Positions 17,861 through 26,865 of a DNA stretch of 64,000 nt are shown here, piece after piece. Position 1 is the stretch's first letter. Each line of letters opens with the position of its first letter. This DNA is from Gammaproteobacteria bacterium. Lineage in GTDB: Bacteria; Pseudomonadota; Gammaproteobacteria; Pseudomonadales; Pseudohongiellaceae. A program made the position numbers and the translations under genes. The notes beneath the pieces were generated by a model. It saw nothing but the letters and a program-made list of their open reading frames with translations. It did no database searches and was not told the origin of the DNA. The stretch spans positions 27,696 to 91,695 of the forward strand of contig JAURLP010000007.1 in assembly GCA_030831165.1 (NCBI GenBank). The letters run 5' to 3'.

Positions 17861-18319
17861 TTATTTTTGACTTGACAAGATATCTTTCAGCTTTTGTTGT
17901 TCAGCATCAGTCAGTTCAGTTGGTTTCAGGAGTTGGCTGGCTTTGCCCATACGCCAAACAATTAACAAGCCTGTCAATAATAAAAATAAGGGGGCGAACC
18001 AGAGTAAAAATGTCCCTGAATTTAATGGGGGACGATAATTTATAAAATCCCCATAACGTTCAGTCATAAACTCAATGATCTGATCATTAGATCTACCATC
18101 TAAAATTTGCTCATAAATCTCAGCACGTAAATCAGCAGCGATAGGCGCGTCAGAACCTGACAAATTTGAATTCAAACACATCGGGCAACGTAATTGACCA
18201 CTTAATTCATTAAAACGTTCCTGTTGGGAATCATTATCAAACTGATAAACTTCTATAGCCGCATTGGCTGATAGAATGCAGACAGAAAACAATAAAAAAA
18301 TTAAAAGTGGTCTATGCAT
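17861..18319 (-). CDS. ccmH: Cytochrome c maturation protein CcmH
   Basis: Periplasmic thiol-disulfide protein, anchored in the membrane, that keeps the apocytochrome CXXCH reduced for haem attachment. The start at 18319 is preferred over an upstream ATG at 18364: it begins a clean signal (MHRPLLIFLLFSVCILSANA) and lies two bases after the ccmG stop. The family motif is GQLRCPMCLNSNLSGSDA with Cys45 and Cys48 (LRCxxC); the usual QN after the second Cys is LN here. A C-terminal membrane helix is FLLWFAPLFLLLTGLLIVW. It is the short form of CcmH, with the TPR part carried by the separate CcmI. Confidence 0.93.
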   Translation of the reverse strand: MHRPLLIFLLFSVCILSANAAIEVYQFDNDSQQERFNELSGQLRCPMCLNSNLSGSDAPIAADLRAEIYEQILDGRSNDQIIEFMTERYGDFINYRPPLNSGTFLLWFAPLFLLLTGLLIVWRMGKASQLLKPTELTDAEQQKLKDILSSQK

Positions 18320-18321
18320 AA

Positions 18322-18867
18322 TTACTTGATGCGGGAAATAACTGGCGCAAATGTTTCTTCCCATATTTGATGATTGATTACACCAACATGGCGATATCGG
18401 ATCATTCCGAAACTATCAACAATAAAAGTTTCTGGTGCTCCTGCAACCCCAAAGTCGATTCCCAGACTGCCATCCAGGTCAACAATAATTTTTTCAAAAG
18501 GTGAGCCTTTTTCTTCCAAAAATAAACGTGCTTCATCCAGGTCATCTTTATAATTAACACCGATAAAACTGACACCTTTTTCACGCTCGCTTATTTCAAC
18601 CAGATAAGGATGTTCAATATGACATGGAGGACACCAGGTTGCCCAAAAATTAATAATCCTGATGCCTCCTAATAGATCTTCTGACGCAATAAGTGAAGTA
18701 GCTGCTGAAGCATTTAATTTAAGTCCAGGCAATGAAAACTCCGGTAAAGGTCGGTTAACCAAGGCTGAAGGCACCATATTTGGATTTCGCCCTAAGCCGA
18801 AAAGTAGAAGTCCAAGCATGGCGATAAAGAACAGTCCCGGAATTATCAATAAAGCACGCTTATTCAT
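18322..18867 (-). CDS. ccmG: Thiol:disulfide interchange protein CcmG (DsbE)
   Basis: Membrane-anchored periplasmic thioredoxin that supplies reductant in cytochrome c maturation. One N-terminal helix (LLIIPGLFFIAMLGLLLFG) is followed by a thioredoxin fold with FWATWCPPCHIEHP, active cysteines 79 and 82, and the cis-Pro loop GAPETFIVDS. The GVNYKDDLDEARLFLEEKGSPF segment is the insert typical of CcmG. Length 181 is normal. Its start touches the end of ccmF by one base, and ccmH follows directly. Confidence 0.95.
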   Translation of the reverse strand: MNKRALLIIPGLFFIAMLGLLLFGLGRNPNMVPSALVNRPLPEFSLPGLKLNASAATSLIASEDLLGGIRIINFWATWCPPCHIEHPYLVEISEREKGVSFIGVNYKDDLDEARLFLEEKGSPFEKIIVDLDGSLGIDFGVAGAPETFIVDSFGMIRYRHVGVINHQIWEETFAPVISRIK

Positions 18868-20882
18868 CAGGCCTCCGCAGAAAGATTAGTCTTAGTTGCT
18901 GTATTTACACTTAAGCCACTCTCACTTTGGGTTTCTTTAACCGGTTTTTTGCTGCGATATCGTTTATCTGTAATAGCCAGTACGCCACCAAAAGCCATGA
19001 TTATGGCACCTAACCATATCCAGAGTACAAAGGGTTTATAGTGAATACGCACAACCCAACTGCCGTCTCCTCTTTCATCTCCCAACGCAGTAAATAAATC
19101 ACGAAACAATCCGACATCTATTCCTGCCTCTGTTTGAGTTGCTCGAGTGGCATAATACAGACGCTTCTCAGGCTCCAGAGTGATATATTCATTCCCGTTT
19201 TGTAGCACTCTAATTACCGCGCGATCTGCTTGATAATTTGCTCCCTGCTGCAGGCTCACCCCTTCAAAAATAAATTCATAGTTGCCAATAATTTCTGAAT
19301 CTCCGGGTGCCAATCGCACATCTCTTTCGACACTGTAATGGCTGGTCAGGCACACACCCAAAATAGTGACTGCCATTCCAAAATGAGCAAACTGCATACC
19401 GTAGTAACTTAAGCTTAAAGCCTTCAAGCCCTTGAAAAAACTTTCTTTATTTGACGTCTTATTGAATATATCTTTTGCTATTGAAAACACAATCCATAAG
19501 GCAAGGACGACCGCGACAATTGCCGAAATATTAAATTCCGATGTCACAACAACCGGAATGACAATACCAAAAGCCAGGCTTGCGATTAATACTTTTGACA
19601 GTTGTTGTTTTAAATACGCCACAGACGTTTTTTTCCAACGTGAGAAAGTCCCTATCCCCAAAGCAAAAGCCAACAACGCCATTAATGGGACAAAAATCGT
19701 ATTAAAGTAAGGAGGCCCGATTGAAACCCGGTTGGCCTCACCATAAATTGCTTCGTGAATTAAAGGATACAAGGTCCCCAATAAGACAGCCGCAGTCGAC
19801 ACCACTAAAATGATGTTATTAATCAACAAAAGCACTTCACGTGAGGTGAGGGTATAGGAAGCAGAACCCTTAACGACTGGCGCACGTATAGCATAGAGCA
19901 ATAAAGATGAGCCAATAACAACCAGCATAATGGTTAACAAAACCATGCCTCGCGCCGGATCTACGGCAAATGAATGAACCGAGGTGAGCACCCCAGATCG
20001 TACAATAAAAGCACCCAGTAAACTTAAGGAAAAAGCCGCAATAGCCAATAGTACTGTCCAACTCTTAAACACCCCACGCTTTTCTGTAACTGCCAGTGAG
20101 TGAATCAAGGCTGTGCCTACCAACCAGGGCATAAAAGAAACATTCTCGACTGGGTCCCAGAACCACCAGCCACCCCAGCCAAGTTCGTAATAAGCCCACC
20201 AGCTTCCCAGAGCTATTCCGATGCTGAGAAATGCCCAGGCAGCATTCGTCCATGGTCGGGTCCAGCGTGCCCAAGCGGCATCCAGCCTGCCGCTTAATAA
20301 GGCCGCTATCGCAAACGCAAACGCTACTGAAAAACCAACATAACCCATATACAAAAATGGTGGATGAACAATGAGACCGAAATCCTGTAAAAGCGGGTTT
20401 AGGTCAGTTCCATCAATGGGTGGATTTAATAAGGTACGTTCAAAAGGGTTTGAGGTCAGCAGCATAAACAATAAGAAGCCTACGAGGATAATGCCCATGA
20501 CCGATAGCACACGGGCTAATATATCCTGTGGCAAATCTCTACTGAACAAACTCACGGCATAAGACCAACTGGAGAGAATCAGTACCCAAAGCAAAAGCGA
20601 ACCTTCATGACCTCCCCATACCGCAGCAAATTTATAACGCTCCGGTAATAGGCTGTTTGAATTTCTGGCAACATAATTTACCGAGAAGTCATCTTTTAAG
20701 AAGGCGTAAGCCAGACAGGCAAAACTTAAAATCATGAACACCCATATACCGGAACTCAGGGGCCGGCATAGTGACATCCAAAGCTGGTTATTGGTGATTG
20801 CCCCGGCCATGGGTATAACGACCATCAGAGATGCCAGGCAAAAAGCTAGAATGAGTGAAAAATTTCCTAGTTCAGGGATCAC
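18867..20882 (-). CDS. ccmF: Haem lyase subunit CcmF
   Basis: Large polytopic membrane protein of the haem ligation complex. The periplasmic haem-handling WWD motif is GGWWFWDPVENVSFMPW, and conserved His residues flank it (LIHSLAVTEKRG, IVHPPFLYMGYVG). Also typical are WGGHEGSLLLWVLILSSW near residue 90 and the C-terminal block after LTSHYSVERDVRLAPGD, which carries a soluble domain and a last helix (WIWLGAIIMAFGGVLAITD). Length 671 agrees with CcmF (about 650). It overlaps ccmE by 11 bp and ends at the first base of ccmG. Confidence 0.97.
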   Translation of the reverse strand: MIPELGNFSLILAFCLASLMVVIPMAGAITNNQLWMSLCRPLSSGIWVFMILSFACLAYAFLKDDFSVNYVARNSNSLLPERYKFAAVWGGHEGSLLLWVLILSSWSYAVSLFSRDLPQDILARVLSVMGIILVGFLLFMLLTSNPFERTLLNPPIDGTDLNPLLQDFGLIVHPPFLYMGYVGFSVAFAFAIAALLSGRLDAAWARWTRPWTNAAWAFLSIGIALGSWWAYYELGWGGWWFWDPVENVSFMPWLVGTALIHSLAVTEKRGVFKSWTVLLAIAAFSLSLLGAFIVRSGVLTSVHSFAVDPARGMVLLTIMLVVIGSSLLLYAIRAPVVKGSASYTLTSREVLLLINNIILVVSTAAVLLGTLYPLIHEAIYGEANRVSIGPPYFNTIFVPLMALLAFALGIGTFSRWKKTSVAYLKQQLSKVLIASLAFGIVIPVVVTSEFNISAIVAVVLALWIVFSIAKDIFNKTSNKESFFKGLKALSLSYYGMQFAHFGMAVTILGVCLTSHYSVERDVRLAPGDSEIIGNYEFIFEGVSLQQGANYQADRAVIRVLQNGNEYITLEPEKRLYYATRATQTEAGIDVGLFRDLFTALGDERGDGSWVVRIHYKPFVLWIWLGAIIMAFGGVLAITDKRYRSKKPVKETQSESGLSVNTATKTNLSAEA

Positions 20883-21315
20883 AGGACGCTCCTGAAGCTT
20901 CCATAGCCGCTACCGATTCAGCCGACATATAATTCTCATCATGTTTAGCCAGAATTTGAGATGCCTGGAAGATACCATTACTATCAATATAACCATCTGC
21001 AACGACCCCCTGCCCTTCCCTAAACAAATCCGGCAGCACACCTGTAAAACTAACCGGAATATCTTGAGCGCAATCTGTTGCTAAAAACTCAACCAAGGTG
21101 CCTTCAAGCTCTCCTGTCCTGAGACTACCTGTTTTAACCATGCCTCCAATCCTGAAATTCTGACCGTCAGGAACTGCACCCTGCGCAACCTCGGTTGGTG
21201 TATAAAAAAAATTAATCCCTTCATTCAGGGCAAATAACACCAGACCTATAGCAATAGCTGAGCCTGCTACGATAAAACCGACAATTGCCATGCGTTGTTT
21301 ACGTGGCGCTGCCAT
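20872..21315 (-). CDS. ccmE: Cytochrome c maturation haem chaperone CcmE
   Basis: Periplasmic chaperone that binds haem covalently and passes it to CcmF. One N-terminal membrane helix (AIVGFIVAGSAIAIGLVLFAL) is followed by the OB-fold domain. The haem-binding motif is LAKHDENYM with His125 and Tyr129, equal in spacing to E. coli His130 and Tyr134. FRIGGMVKTGSLRTG is the usual first strand. Length 147 is normal. It overlaps ccmD by 17 bp and ccmF by 11 bp. Confidence 0.96.
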   Translation of the reverse strand: MAAPRKQRMAIVGFIVAGSAIAIGLVLFALNEGINFFYTPTEVAQGAVPDGQNFRIGGMVKTGSLRTGELEGTLVEFLATDCAQDIPVSFTGVLPDLFREGQGVVADGYIDSNGIFQASQILAKHDENYMSAESVAAMEASGASCDP

Positions 21316-21526
21316 TTGTCATCTCCTTTCTATTTTGTTGAGCTTGCACTCTTTCTTGCTGTACTTGTTCACGCCGTAATTGTTGCTTCAGATACTTTTT
21401 CCTGGACAGGACTGGCTGCAAAATATTAAACACCAATACCAATACAAAAAATGCATAGGCCGACCAAACATAGGCGGCATAACCCCCCATTGATAAAAAA
21501 TCACTGAAACTGTCAAAGCTTCCCAT
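21299..21526 (-). CDS. ccmD: Small membrane protein CcmD
   Basis: Single-span protein of 75 residues that helps release holo-CcmE from the CcmABC complex. The pattern is characteristic: FLSMGGYAAYVWSAYAFFVL and a helix, then a charged helical tail (SRKKYLKQQLRREQVQQ). Position between ccmC and ccmE confirms the assignment. Confidence 0.93.
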   Translation of the reverse strand: MGSFDSFSDFLSMGGYAAYVWSAYAFFVLVLVFNILQPVLSRKKYLKQQLRREQVQQERVQAQQNRKEMTNGSAT

Positions 21527-22290
21527 CAGGCTTTACCCTTGTTAATAGCCAAGGCAGCACCAAGCACTTCACCTACCCAATCAGCTTTACGTTCTCGAAT
21601 CAAAATTTCGTTTCGTGTTCGTAAAATAATAGCGATTAAATAAAAACCAAATAAGCCAAATCCCACAAAAATAGCTGGTACCCAGATTTCAGGTGGGTTT
21701 GCTGCCGTATTACTTAAAGACAATGAACTGGCTCCTTGATGCAAGGTATTCCACCATTCCACAGAATATTTGATGATGGGAACGTTCACTACTCCGACCA
21801 GGCTCAATACGGCACAGGCCTTGCCCCCCGCGGTTTCCGAATCATAGGCAGAGCGCAAAGCCATAACGCCTATAAACAAAAACATCATTATCAAGGTTGA
21901 TGTCAATCTGGCATCCCATATCCACCAGGTTCCCCAGGTCGGTATACCCCAGACAGATCCAGTGAACAAAGCCAAAGCTGTAAATGTCATTCCTACCGGG
22001 GCACAGGCTTTAGCGACCATGTCTGCCATCTTGATACGCCATATTAAAAAAGCCGCCGCCATAATCGCCATCATGTAATAACAGCCCATTGCGATAGATG
22101 CTGCAGGCACATGGATATAGGCAATCCTGTAATTTTCACCCATCTGATAATCCGGAGGTGTAAAGGCCAAACCCCAAATCAATCCGATACCAAGTAAAAA
22201 CGTAGTCAGCGCTACCAGCCAGGGCATCAATTGTCCGCTAATGGTATAAAACCATTTGGGGGAACTTAATTTATAAAGCCATTGCCACAT
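21526..22290 (-). CDS. ccmC: Haem exporter membrane protein CcmC
   Basis: Integral membrane protein loading haem onto CcmE. The tryptophan-rich motif is WGTWWIWDARLTS, flanked by His residues (YIHVPAASIA and EWWNTLHQGASSL). Six membrane segments are apparent in 254 residues, matching the family. It follows ccmB after 37 bp, the only real gap inside the operon, and shares one base with ccmD. Confidence 0.96.
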   Translation of the reverse strand: MWQWLYKLSSPKWFYTISGQLMPWLVALTTFLLGIGLIWGLAFTPPDYQMGENYRIAYIHVPAASIAMGCYYMMAIMAAAFLIWRIKMADMVAKACAPVGMTFTALALFTGSVWGIPTWGTWWIWDARLTSTLIMMFLFIGVMALRSAYDSETAGGKACAVLSLVGVVNVPIIKYSVEWWNTLHQGASSLSLSNTAANPPEIWVPAIFVGFGLFGFYLIAIILRTRNEILIRERKADWVGEVLGAALAINKGKA

Positions 22291-22327
22291 AAACTAACCT
22301 TATTATATTACCCATTCATTTTATTCA

Positions 22328-22993
22328 TTAACTTACGCTGATTCTTAAAGCTGCGATTATCGCAAGTGGCGCCAGGCTGATAGCCAAAACCAGCATCGCA
22401 CCCAGCAGCGCCAACAGACCCGCAATTCCCAGGCTATTTAAAGCTGAATCAATTACTCCCGTACCAAATACCAGCACTGGCACATAGAGCGGTAATATTA
22501 ACACAGCCAACAATAAACCACTCCTAGAAAGACCGACAGTTAACGCCATCCCAACAGCACCAAGTAAGGTTAAAATTGGAGTACCAATTAACAAGCTGGC
22601 AATCAATGGGAACAATCCTTCCCCAGGTAGCGCCAGCATGCTGGCAAACACCGGCGCCAATATGACGAGCGGCAAACCTGAAACCAGCCAATGACTACCA
22701 ACCTTAGCTAATATAATGAAATATAAGGGCTGTGGGCTTAATAACAATTGCTCCAGAGAGCCATCTTCGTAATCTGAGCGAAACAGACTGTCCATTGAGA
22801 GCATAACCGCCAATAAGGCAGTCACCCAAATGACCCCCGCAGCAATCTCCTTTAAAAACAATTGATCTGCCCCAACCCCTAAAGGAAATAAGCTCACCGC
22901 AATCACAAAAAACATTAATGGGTTGATAATGTCACCAGGACTGCGTAAGGCTATTAACAACTCACGACGCAATGTAGCTTTGACTAGATTCAT
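22328..22993 (-). CDS. ccmB: Haem exporter permease CcmB
   Basis: Membrane subunit of the CcmABCD complex that releases haem-loaded CcmE. Begins with TLRRELLIALRSPGDIINPL, the typical cytoplasmic start, then six hydrophobic segments; SLFRSDYEDGSLEQLLLSPQPL is the conserved CcmB loop. Length 221 is standard. It overlaps ccmA by four bases. Confidence 0.95.
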   Translation of the reverse strand: MNLVKATLRRELLIALRSPGDIINPLMFFVIAVSLFPLGVGADQLFLKEIAAGVIWVTALLAVMLSMDSLFRSDYEDGSLEQLLLSPQPLYFIILAKVGSHWLVSGLPLVILAPVFASMLALPGEGLFPLIASLLIGTPILTLLGAVGMALTVGLSRSGLLLAVLILPLYVPVLVFGTGVIDSALNSLGIAGLLALLGAMLVLAISLAPLAIIAALRISVS

Positions 22994-23625
22994 GCAGCTG
23001 CCAAACCTACCATTGCATCAAGATCAACTACCTGAATTGGATAATCTATCTGCAAACTGTGGTGCGTCGTTAAAATTATTGCGCCTCCGTCTAAAGCATG
23101 CGTAGTTAGCAAAGCTTCTAACTCCTTCACCCCTTGTTTATCAAGGGCTGTAAAGGGCTCATCAATTATCCATAGCTTTGCCTGACTCAATAGCATACGA
23201 GCCAGGCTAACCCGCCGCTGCTGACCTGCTGACATTAAATAACAAGGCATATCCTCATAACCATAGAGGTTAAAACTATTCAGAACGGTTTTAATTTGAT
23301 CGGTATTTCTCAGCCCCCTTGACGCACAAAACCAACTGAGATTTTCTTTGGGACTAAGAGTTTTGTTTATCGCAGGAGCATGTCCAAGATAAAAAACGTC
23401 ATGGTTAAATTCCTGACGAGCTTTGCCTTGCTCTTTACAGCGCCAATGTATTTCGCCAGAAAATTCATCATTTAATCCACAGAGAATCCTTAGCAAGGTG
23501 GTTTTCCCGCTGCCATTAGAGCCTTGTATCTGCCAGACCTCGCTTTCTGCCACGCTAAAGTCCAGATTCTGGAAAAGAATCCGCTCATCACGTTCACAAT
23601 ATAGATTTCTAACCCTTAGCATCAT
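22990..23625 (-). CDS. ccmA: Haem exporter ATP-binding protein CcmA
   Basis: ABC ATPase of the CcmABCD complex. Walker A is GSNGSGKTTLLRIL, the signature is LMSAGQQRRVSLARMLL, and Walker B is LWIIDEPFTALD; the switch His is in LTTHH. Length 211 is typical for this compact ATPase. It is the first gene of the nine-gene ccm operon running to about 16573; the promoter should lie in 23626-23860. Confidence 0.95.
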   Translation of the reverse strand: MMLRVRNLYCERDERILFQNLDFSVAESEVWQIQGSNGSGKTTLLRILCGLNDEFSGEIHWRCKEQGKARQEFNHDVFYLGHAPAINKTLSPKENLSWFCASRGLRNTDQIKTVLNSFNLYGYEDMPCYLMSAGQQRRVSLARMLLSQAKLWIIDEPFTALDKQGVKELEALLTTHALDGGAIILTTHHSLQIDYPIQVVDLDAMVGLAAA

Positions 23626-23860
23626 TATTCACTTATTCTTAATTTCAGGACATTATAACTTACTGAAAAGCCGTAAGTTCATGAAACAAAAAAGGAAATT
23701 CCAGGTGATAAATATTCTTTTTCTATAAGGGCCTTAACAGCCTGATGTTCACAACAACAATGAGACAAAATGTACGTTTATGAAGCCGCTTATTTTTACT
23801 AAGTGAGTGAATGAAGCCTTGCTTTAAGCGAGCTATTTGCAAGCGCAATTGTGATATTGG

Positions 23861-24430
23861 CTATCCCCGGGGAGGTGTAACCCCGGTCTGCCCCATATAT
23901 TTACCCTGACGATCTTTATAAGTGACTTCGCACTGCTCATCAGACTCATAAAATAACATCTGAGCCACCCCCTCATTCGCATAAATTTTGGCTGGCAGCG
24001 GTGTAGTATTTGAAAATTCCAAGGTTACATGGCCTTCCCATTCAGGCTCAAGAGGGGTCACATTAACGATGATGCCGCATCGGGCATAGGTGGATTTGCC
24101 CAAACAAACCGTTAACACATTAGAAGGAATTCTAAAATATTCAATCGTTCTGGCCAGCGCAAATGAATTGGGTGGAATAATACAATAGTCTTCATCGATA
24201 CTGACAAAACTGGTTTCATCAAAGTTTTTGGGGTCAACAACGCTAGTAGTGTGAACATTGGTAAAAATTTTGAACTCAGTTGCGCAACGAACATCGTAAC
24301 CATAACTGGAAGTGCCATAGGAAATAACTTTTTTGCCACCTATTTCTTTGACCTGACCAGCCTCAAACGGCTCAATCATGCCTTTATTTTGTGCCATCGT
24401 ACGAATCCATTTGTCAGATTTAATTGTCAT
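23861..24430 (-). CDS. dcd: dCTP deaminase
   Basis: Makes dUTP from dCTP as the first step toward dTMP in gammaproteobacteria. Family blocks: [60 protein letters not shown], and [20 protein letters not shown], the last carrying the catalytic Glu of the EGxxTLE/EFSN block. The C-terminal [10 protein letters not shown] is the lid that closes over the nucleotide. Length 189 is standard. It is monocistronic, between ccmA and a divergent cytochrome c gene. Confidence 0.96.
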   Translation of the reverse strand: MTIKSDKWIRTMAQNKGMIEPFEAGQVKEIGGKKVISYGTSSYGYDVRCATEFKIFTNVHTTSVVDPKNFDETSFVSIDEDYCIIPPNSFALARTIEYFRIPSNVLTVCLGKSTYARCGIIVNVTPLEPEWEGHVTLEFSNTTPLPAKIYANEGVAQMLFYESDEQCEVTYKDRQGKYMGQTGVTPPRG

Positions 24431-24529
24431 ACTTTCATTTTCCAGTTTTACTTAATTGAAATTAGTTGATTTTCCTACGCGCTCCAAGCGGTTCAAAAAA
24501 ATGCACATATTACGCAGTTAGGGCTAACT

Positions 24530-24559
24530 TTGACAGTATAAAATTTGCTATAATATATC
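24530..24559 (+). promoter_or_regulatory. Probable sigma70 promoter of the cytochrome c gene
   Basis: TTGACA at 24530-24535 followed by an AT-rich element TATAATATATC at 24549-24559. The best hexamer TATAAT is only 13 bp away, but the overlapping TATATC gives 18 bp. The cytochrome start is about 85 bp downstream with GGGAG as its ribosome binding site. Confidence 0.45.
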
Positions 24560-24645
24560 CGCTTTTTTAGAGTCTAGCAGCAGCAATCTACTTACAGGGT
24601 CGTTACGTATATATTAAATACTAAACACTTATCGGGAGTTTTAAA

Positions 24646-24981
24646 ATGAAGTTCAAACTGATAATAGCATCAGGTCTCTTTCTATCAATTTTTTCTGGCA
24701 ACCTACTGGCTCAAGATGTTGAAGCCGGCAGACTTCTCTATGGCGTATGCAGCGCATGCCATGGCCCTAATGGAGAAGGCCTGCAAGCCTTAAATGGCCC
24801 TAGAATCGCTGGACAACAAGCTTGGTATACCGAACGCCAATTACAAAATTTTAAATCTGGTGCTCGCGGTTCGGACCCTCGCGATGTTTATGGCCAACAA
24901 ATGGCACCAATGGCGCAAACCTTGACGACTGATAAAGCCATTAAAGATGTAGCTGCTTATATTGAGTCTTTGGGCGGCTAA
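24646..24981 (+). CDS. Small periplasmic class I cytochrome c
   Basis: Monohaem cytochrome c with a signal peptide (LIIASGLFLSIFSGNLLAQ). The haem attachment motif is CSACH (Cys35, Cys38, His39), and the axial Met is in the QMAPMAQTL segment. The body resembles a single domain of cytochrome c4 or c-553 (GPRIAGQQAWYTERQLQNF, DKAIKDVAAYIESLGG). Length 111 fits one domain. It would be a substrate of the ccm system encoded nearby. It probably shuttles electrons to a terminal oxidase; the partner is not in the window. An intrinsic terminator follows. Confidence 0.9.
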   Translation: MKFKLIIASGLFLSIFSGNLLAQDVEAGRLLYGVCSACHGPNGEGLQALNGPRIAGQQAWYTERQLQNFKSGARGSDPRDVYGQQMAPMAQTLTTDKAIKDVAAYIESLGG

Positions 24982-25007
24982 CTAGGTAGTTATTATCTGC
25001 TATTACA

Positions 25008-25032
25008 GAAGCGCCCCAAACATTGGCGCTTC
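25008..25032 (+). other. Hairpin in the cytochrome c 3' region
   Basis: Perfect 8 bp arms GAAGCGCC and GGCGCTTC with a 9-nt loop, without a T run after it. It may protect the transcript end upstream of the true terminator. Confidence 0.5.
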
Positions 25033-25080
25033 CATATTAGCCTTATTAGCGCTTAAGCCTAGCATCCACATCATCAGGAA

Positions 25081-25108
25081 GCCCCGTTAAAAAAACGGGG
25101 CTTTTTTT
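25081..25108 (+). terminator. Intrinsic terminator of the cytochrome c gene
   Basis: Stem GCCCCGTT (25081-25088) and AACGGGGC (25094-25101), five-base A loop, then seven T. The T run is on the plus strand, so it ends the cytochrome transcript just before the convergent recJ stop. Confidence 0.92.
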
Positions 25109-25111
25109 ATT

Positions 25112-26833
25112 CTAGTCAACACTAACAAAATGCACTATTAACAATTGGGCCGACCTTTGCCCTCTGAATTCATTAACCTGAAGCTTATAAGCCACTTCGA
25201 CACTGCTTAAAGGTTGTTTCAATATATCGGCATCAACATTAAAGGCTATCGCATCAAACACTGCTTCTGACTCTGCAAGTTTCAAAAGAAACTTCAAATG
25301 TTTTTCCCCTAACACCCTGGCTTCAATAACTTCAAAACTTCCTGTAAACAAAGGCTCTGGATATTGCTGCCCCCAAGGCCCTGCATCCTGTAATAACTCG
25401 GCAAAGTCGAGATTTAAACAATCTTCCCCCAAACAACCATCTGTATAGACTAACTGCTCAAGCATTGAAGCATCAACCAATTCAGTTAATTCAGCCGCTA
25501 GCGCTTTTTTGAAAGCCGGGAAGTCCTGTAAACGAAGACTTAGTCCTGCTGCCATTGCATGGCCTCCAAACTTAGTAAGCAAACCTGGATTATTAGTCGC
25601 AATAAGATCTAATAAATCACGAATATGCAAACCTGGAATGGAACGAGCAGAACCTTTTATTTCATCATCATTATCACTTGAACGGGCAAATACAATAGCA
25701 GGTAAATGAAATTTATCCTTAAGACGTGATGCCAAAATACCGACTACTCCCTGATGCCAGTCAGCATTAAATAAGCAAATACCTAAGTCGTCATTGCTTT
25801 GTATATTAACCTCATCAAGCAGTTTCAATGCTTCAGTTTGCATTGACTGCTCAATACTTCTTCTGTCTTTATTTAGATCATCAAGTTGTTGAGCTAACTG
25901 GTAAGCCTTGTGGGGATTGTCAGTCAGCAGACATTCAATTCCCAAGCTCATATCATCAAGACGACCTGCCGCATTCAGGCGCGGCCCTAATACGAAGCCC
26001 AAATCCCCGGCATTAATATTTTCCCTGTTTTTACCAGCAAGGTCCAAAATAGCAGTAATGCCGGCGCGACAATGACCAGTCCTTATCAGATTGACGCCAT
26101 GTTTAACCAAACAACGATTATTTCTATCCAGGGGAACAACATCTGCAATTGTGCCCAGTCCAACCAGGTCCAGAAACTGCATCATGTTAGGTTCTGGTAA
26201 TTTTTCAGTAAACCAGTTTTCGTTTCGCAAAGTGGTACGCAGAGCCAGCATTAAATAAAAAACAACACCTACCCCCGCGAGATTTTTGGATGGAAAGGGG
26301 CAGTTATATTGATTAGGATTTAAAATGCATTCTGCTTCTGGCAATGTGGCTGCTGGAAGATGATGATCGGTAACCAGAACTTTTATGCCGAATTCCTGAG
26401 CTTTTTTTACCCCATCGAAGCTAGCAATGCCATTATCCACAGTAACAATAAGTGCCGGTTGCCTCTGTCTGGCCACTTCAACTATTTCAGGTGTCAGTCC
26501 ATAACCAAATTCAAAGCGATTTGGCACCAGATAGTCAACTTGAGTAAACCCAAATTTTTCCAAACAAAGCTTTAATAAGACAGTACTTGTCGCACCGTCT
26601 GCATCAAAATCACCGATAATAAGTATTTTATTTTGCTGCTTTAAACACTCGAGAAGCAATCCAACTGCAGTATCAATATTTAATAAAAGATCCGGTTTAA
26701 GCAGATCACTAATAGCAAGAGTATGATCTTTTTTATCTGTAGCCCCTCTGCTGAGAATTATCTGTTCAAGCACAGGATGCAAATCCTCTATCTCTTCAGT
26801 AGAGACTAATACTTCCCTAGCTTTTAATTTCAT
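25112..26833 (-). CDS. recJ: Single-stranded-DNA-specific exonuclease RecJ
   Basis: 5'-3' exonuclease on single-stranded DNA, acting in RecF-pathway recombination, mismatch repair and base excision repair. DHH-phosphoesterase motifs are present: IIGDFDADGATSTVL (motif I), LIVTVDNGIAS (motif II), VLVTDHHLPAATLP (motif III, DHH), and GVGVVFYLMLAL. The DHHA1 domain shows KGSARSIPGLHIRDLL and KFGGHAMAAGLSL (the GGHxxAAG motif). The C-terminal OB fold ends the protein. Length 573 is typical. It follows the acyl-CoA ligase gene by 32 bp. Confidence 0.96.
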   Translation of the reverse strand: MKLKAREVLVSTEEIEDLHPVLEQIILSRGATDKKDHTLAISDLLKPDLLLNIDTAVGLLLECLKQQNKILIIGDFDADGATSTVLLKLCLEKFGFTQVDYLVPNRFEFGYGLTPEIVEVARQRQPALIVTVDNGIASFDGVKKAQEFGIKVLVTDHHLPAATLPEAECILNPNQYNCPFPSKNLAGVGVVFYLMLALRTTLRNENWFTEKLPEPNMMQFLDLVGLGTIADVVPLDRNNRCLVKHGVNLIRTGHCRAGITAILDLAGKNRENINAGDLGFVLGPRLNAAGRLDDMSLGIECLLTDNPHKAYQLAQQLDDLNKDRRSIEQSMQTEALKLLDEVNIQSNDDLGICLFNADWHQGVVGILASRLKDKFHLPAIVFARSSDNDDEIKGSARSIPGLHIRDLLDLIATNNPGLLTKFGGHAMAAGLSLRLQDFPAFKKALAAELTELVDASMLEQLVYTDGCLGEDCLNLDFAELLQDAGPWGQQYPEPLFTGSFEVIEARVLGEKHLKFLLKLAESEAVFDAIAFNVDADILKQPLSSVEVAYKLQVNEFRGQRSAQLLIVHFVSVD

Positions 26834-26865
26834 GGCTTGCTGATCTAATTCCTGTGCGCTCGGCC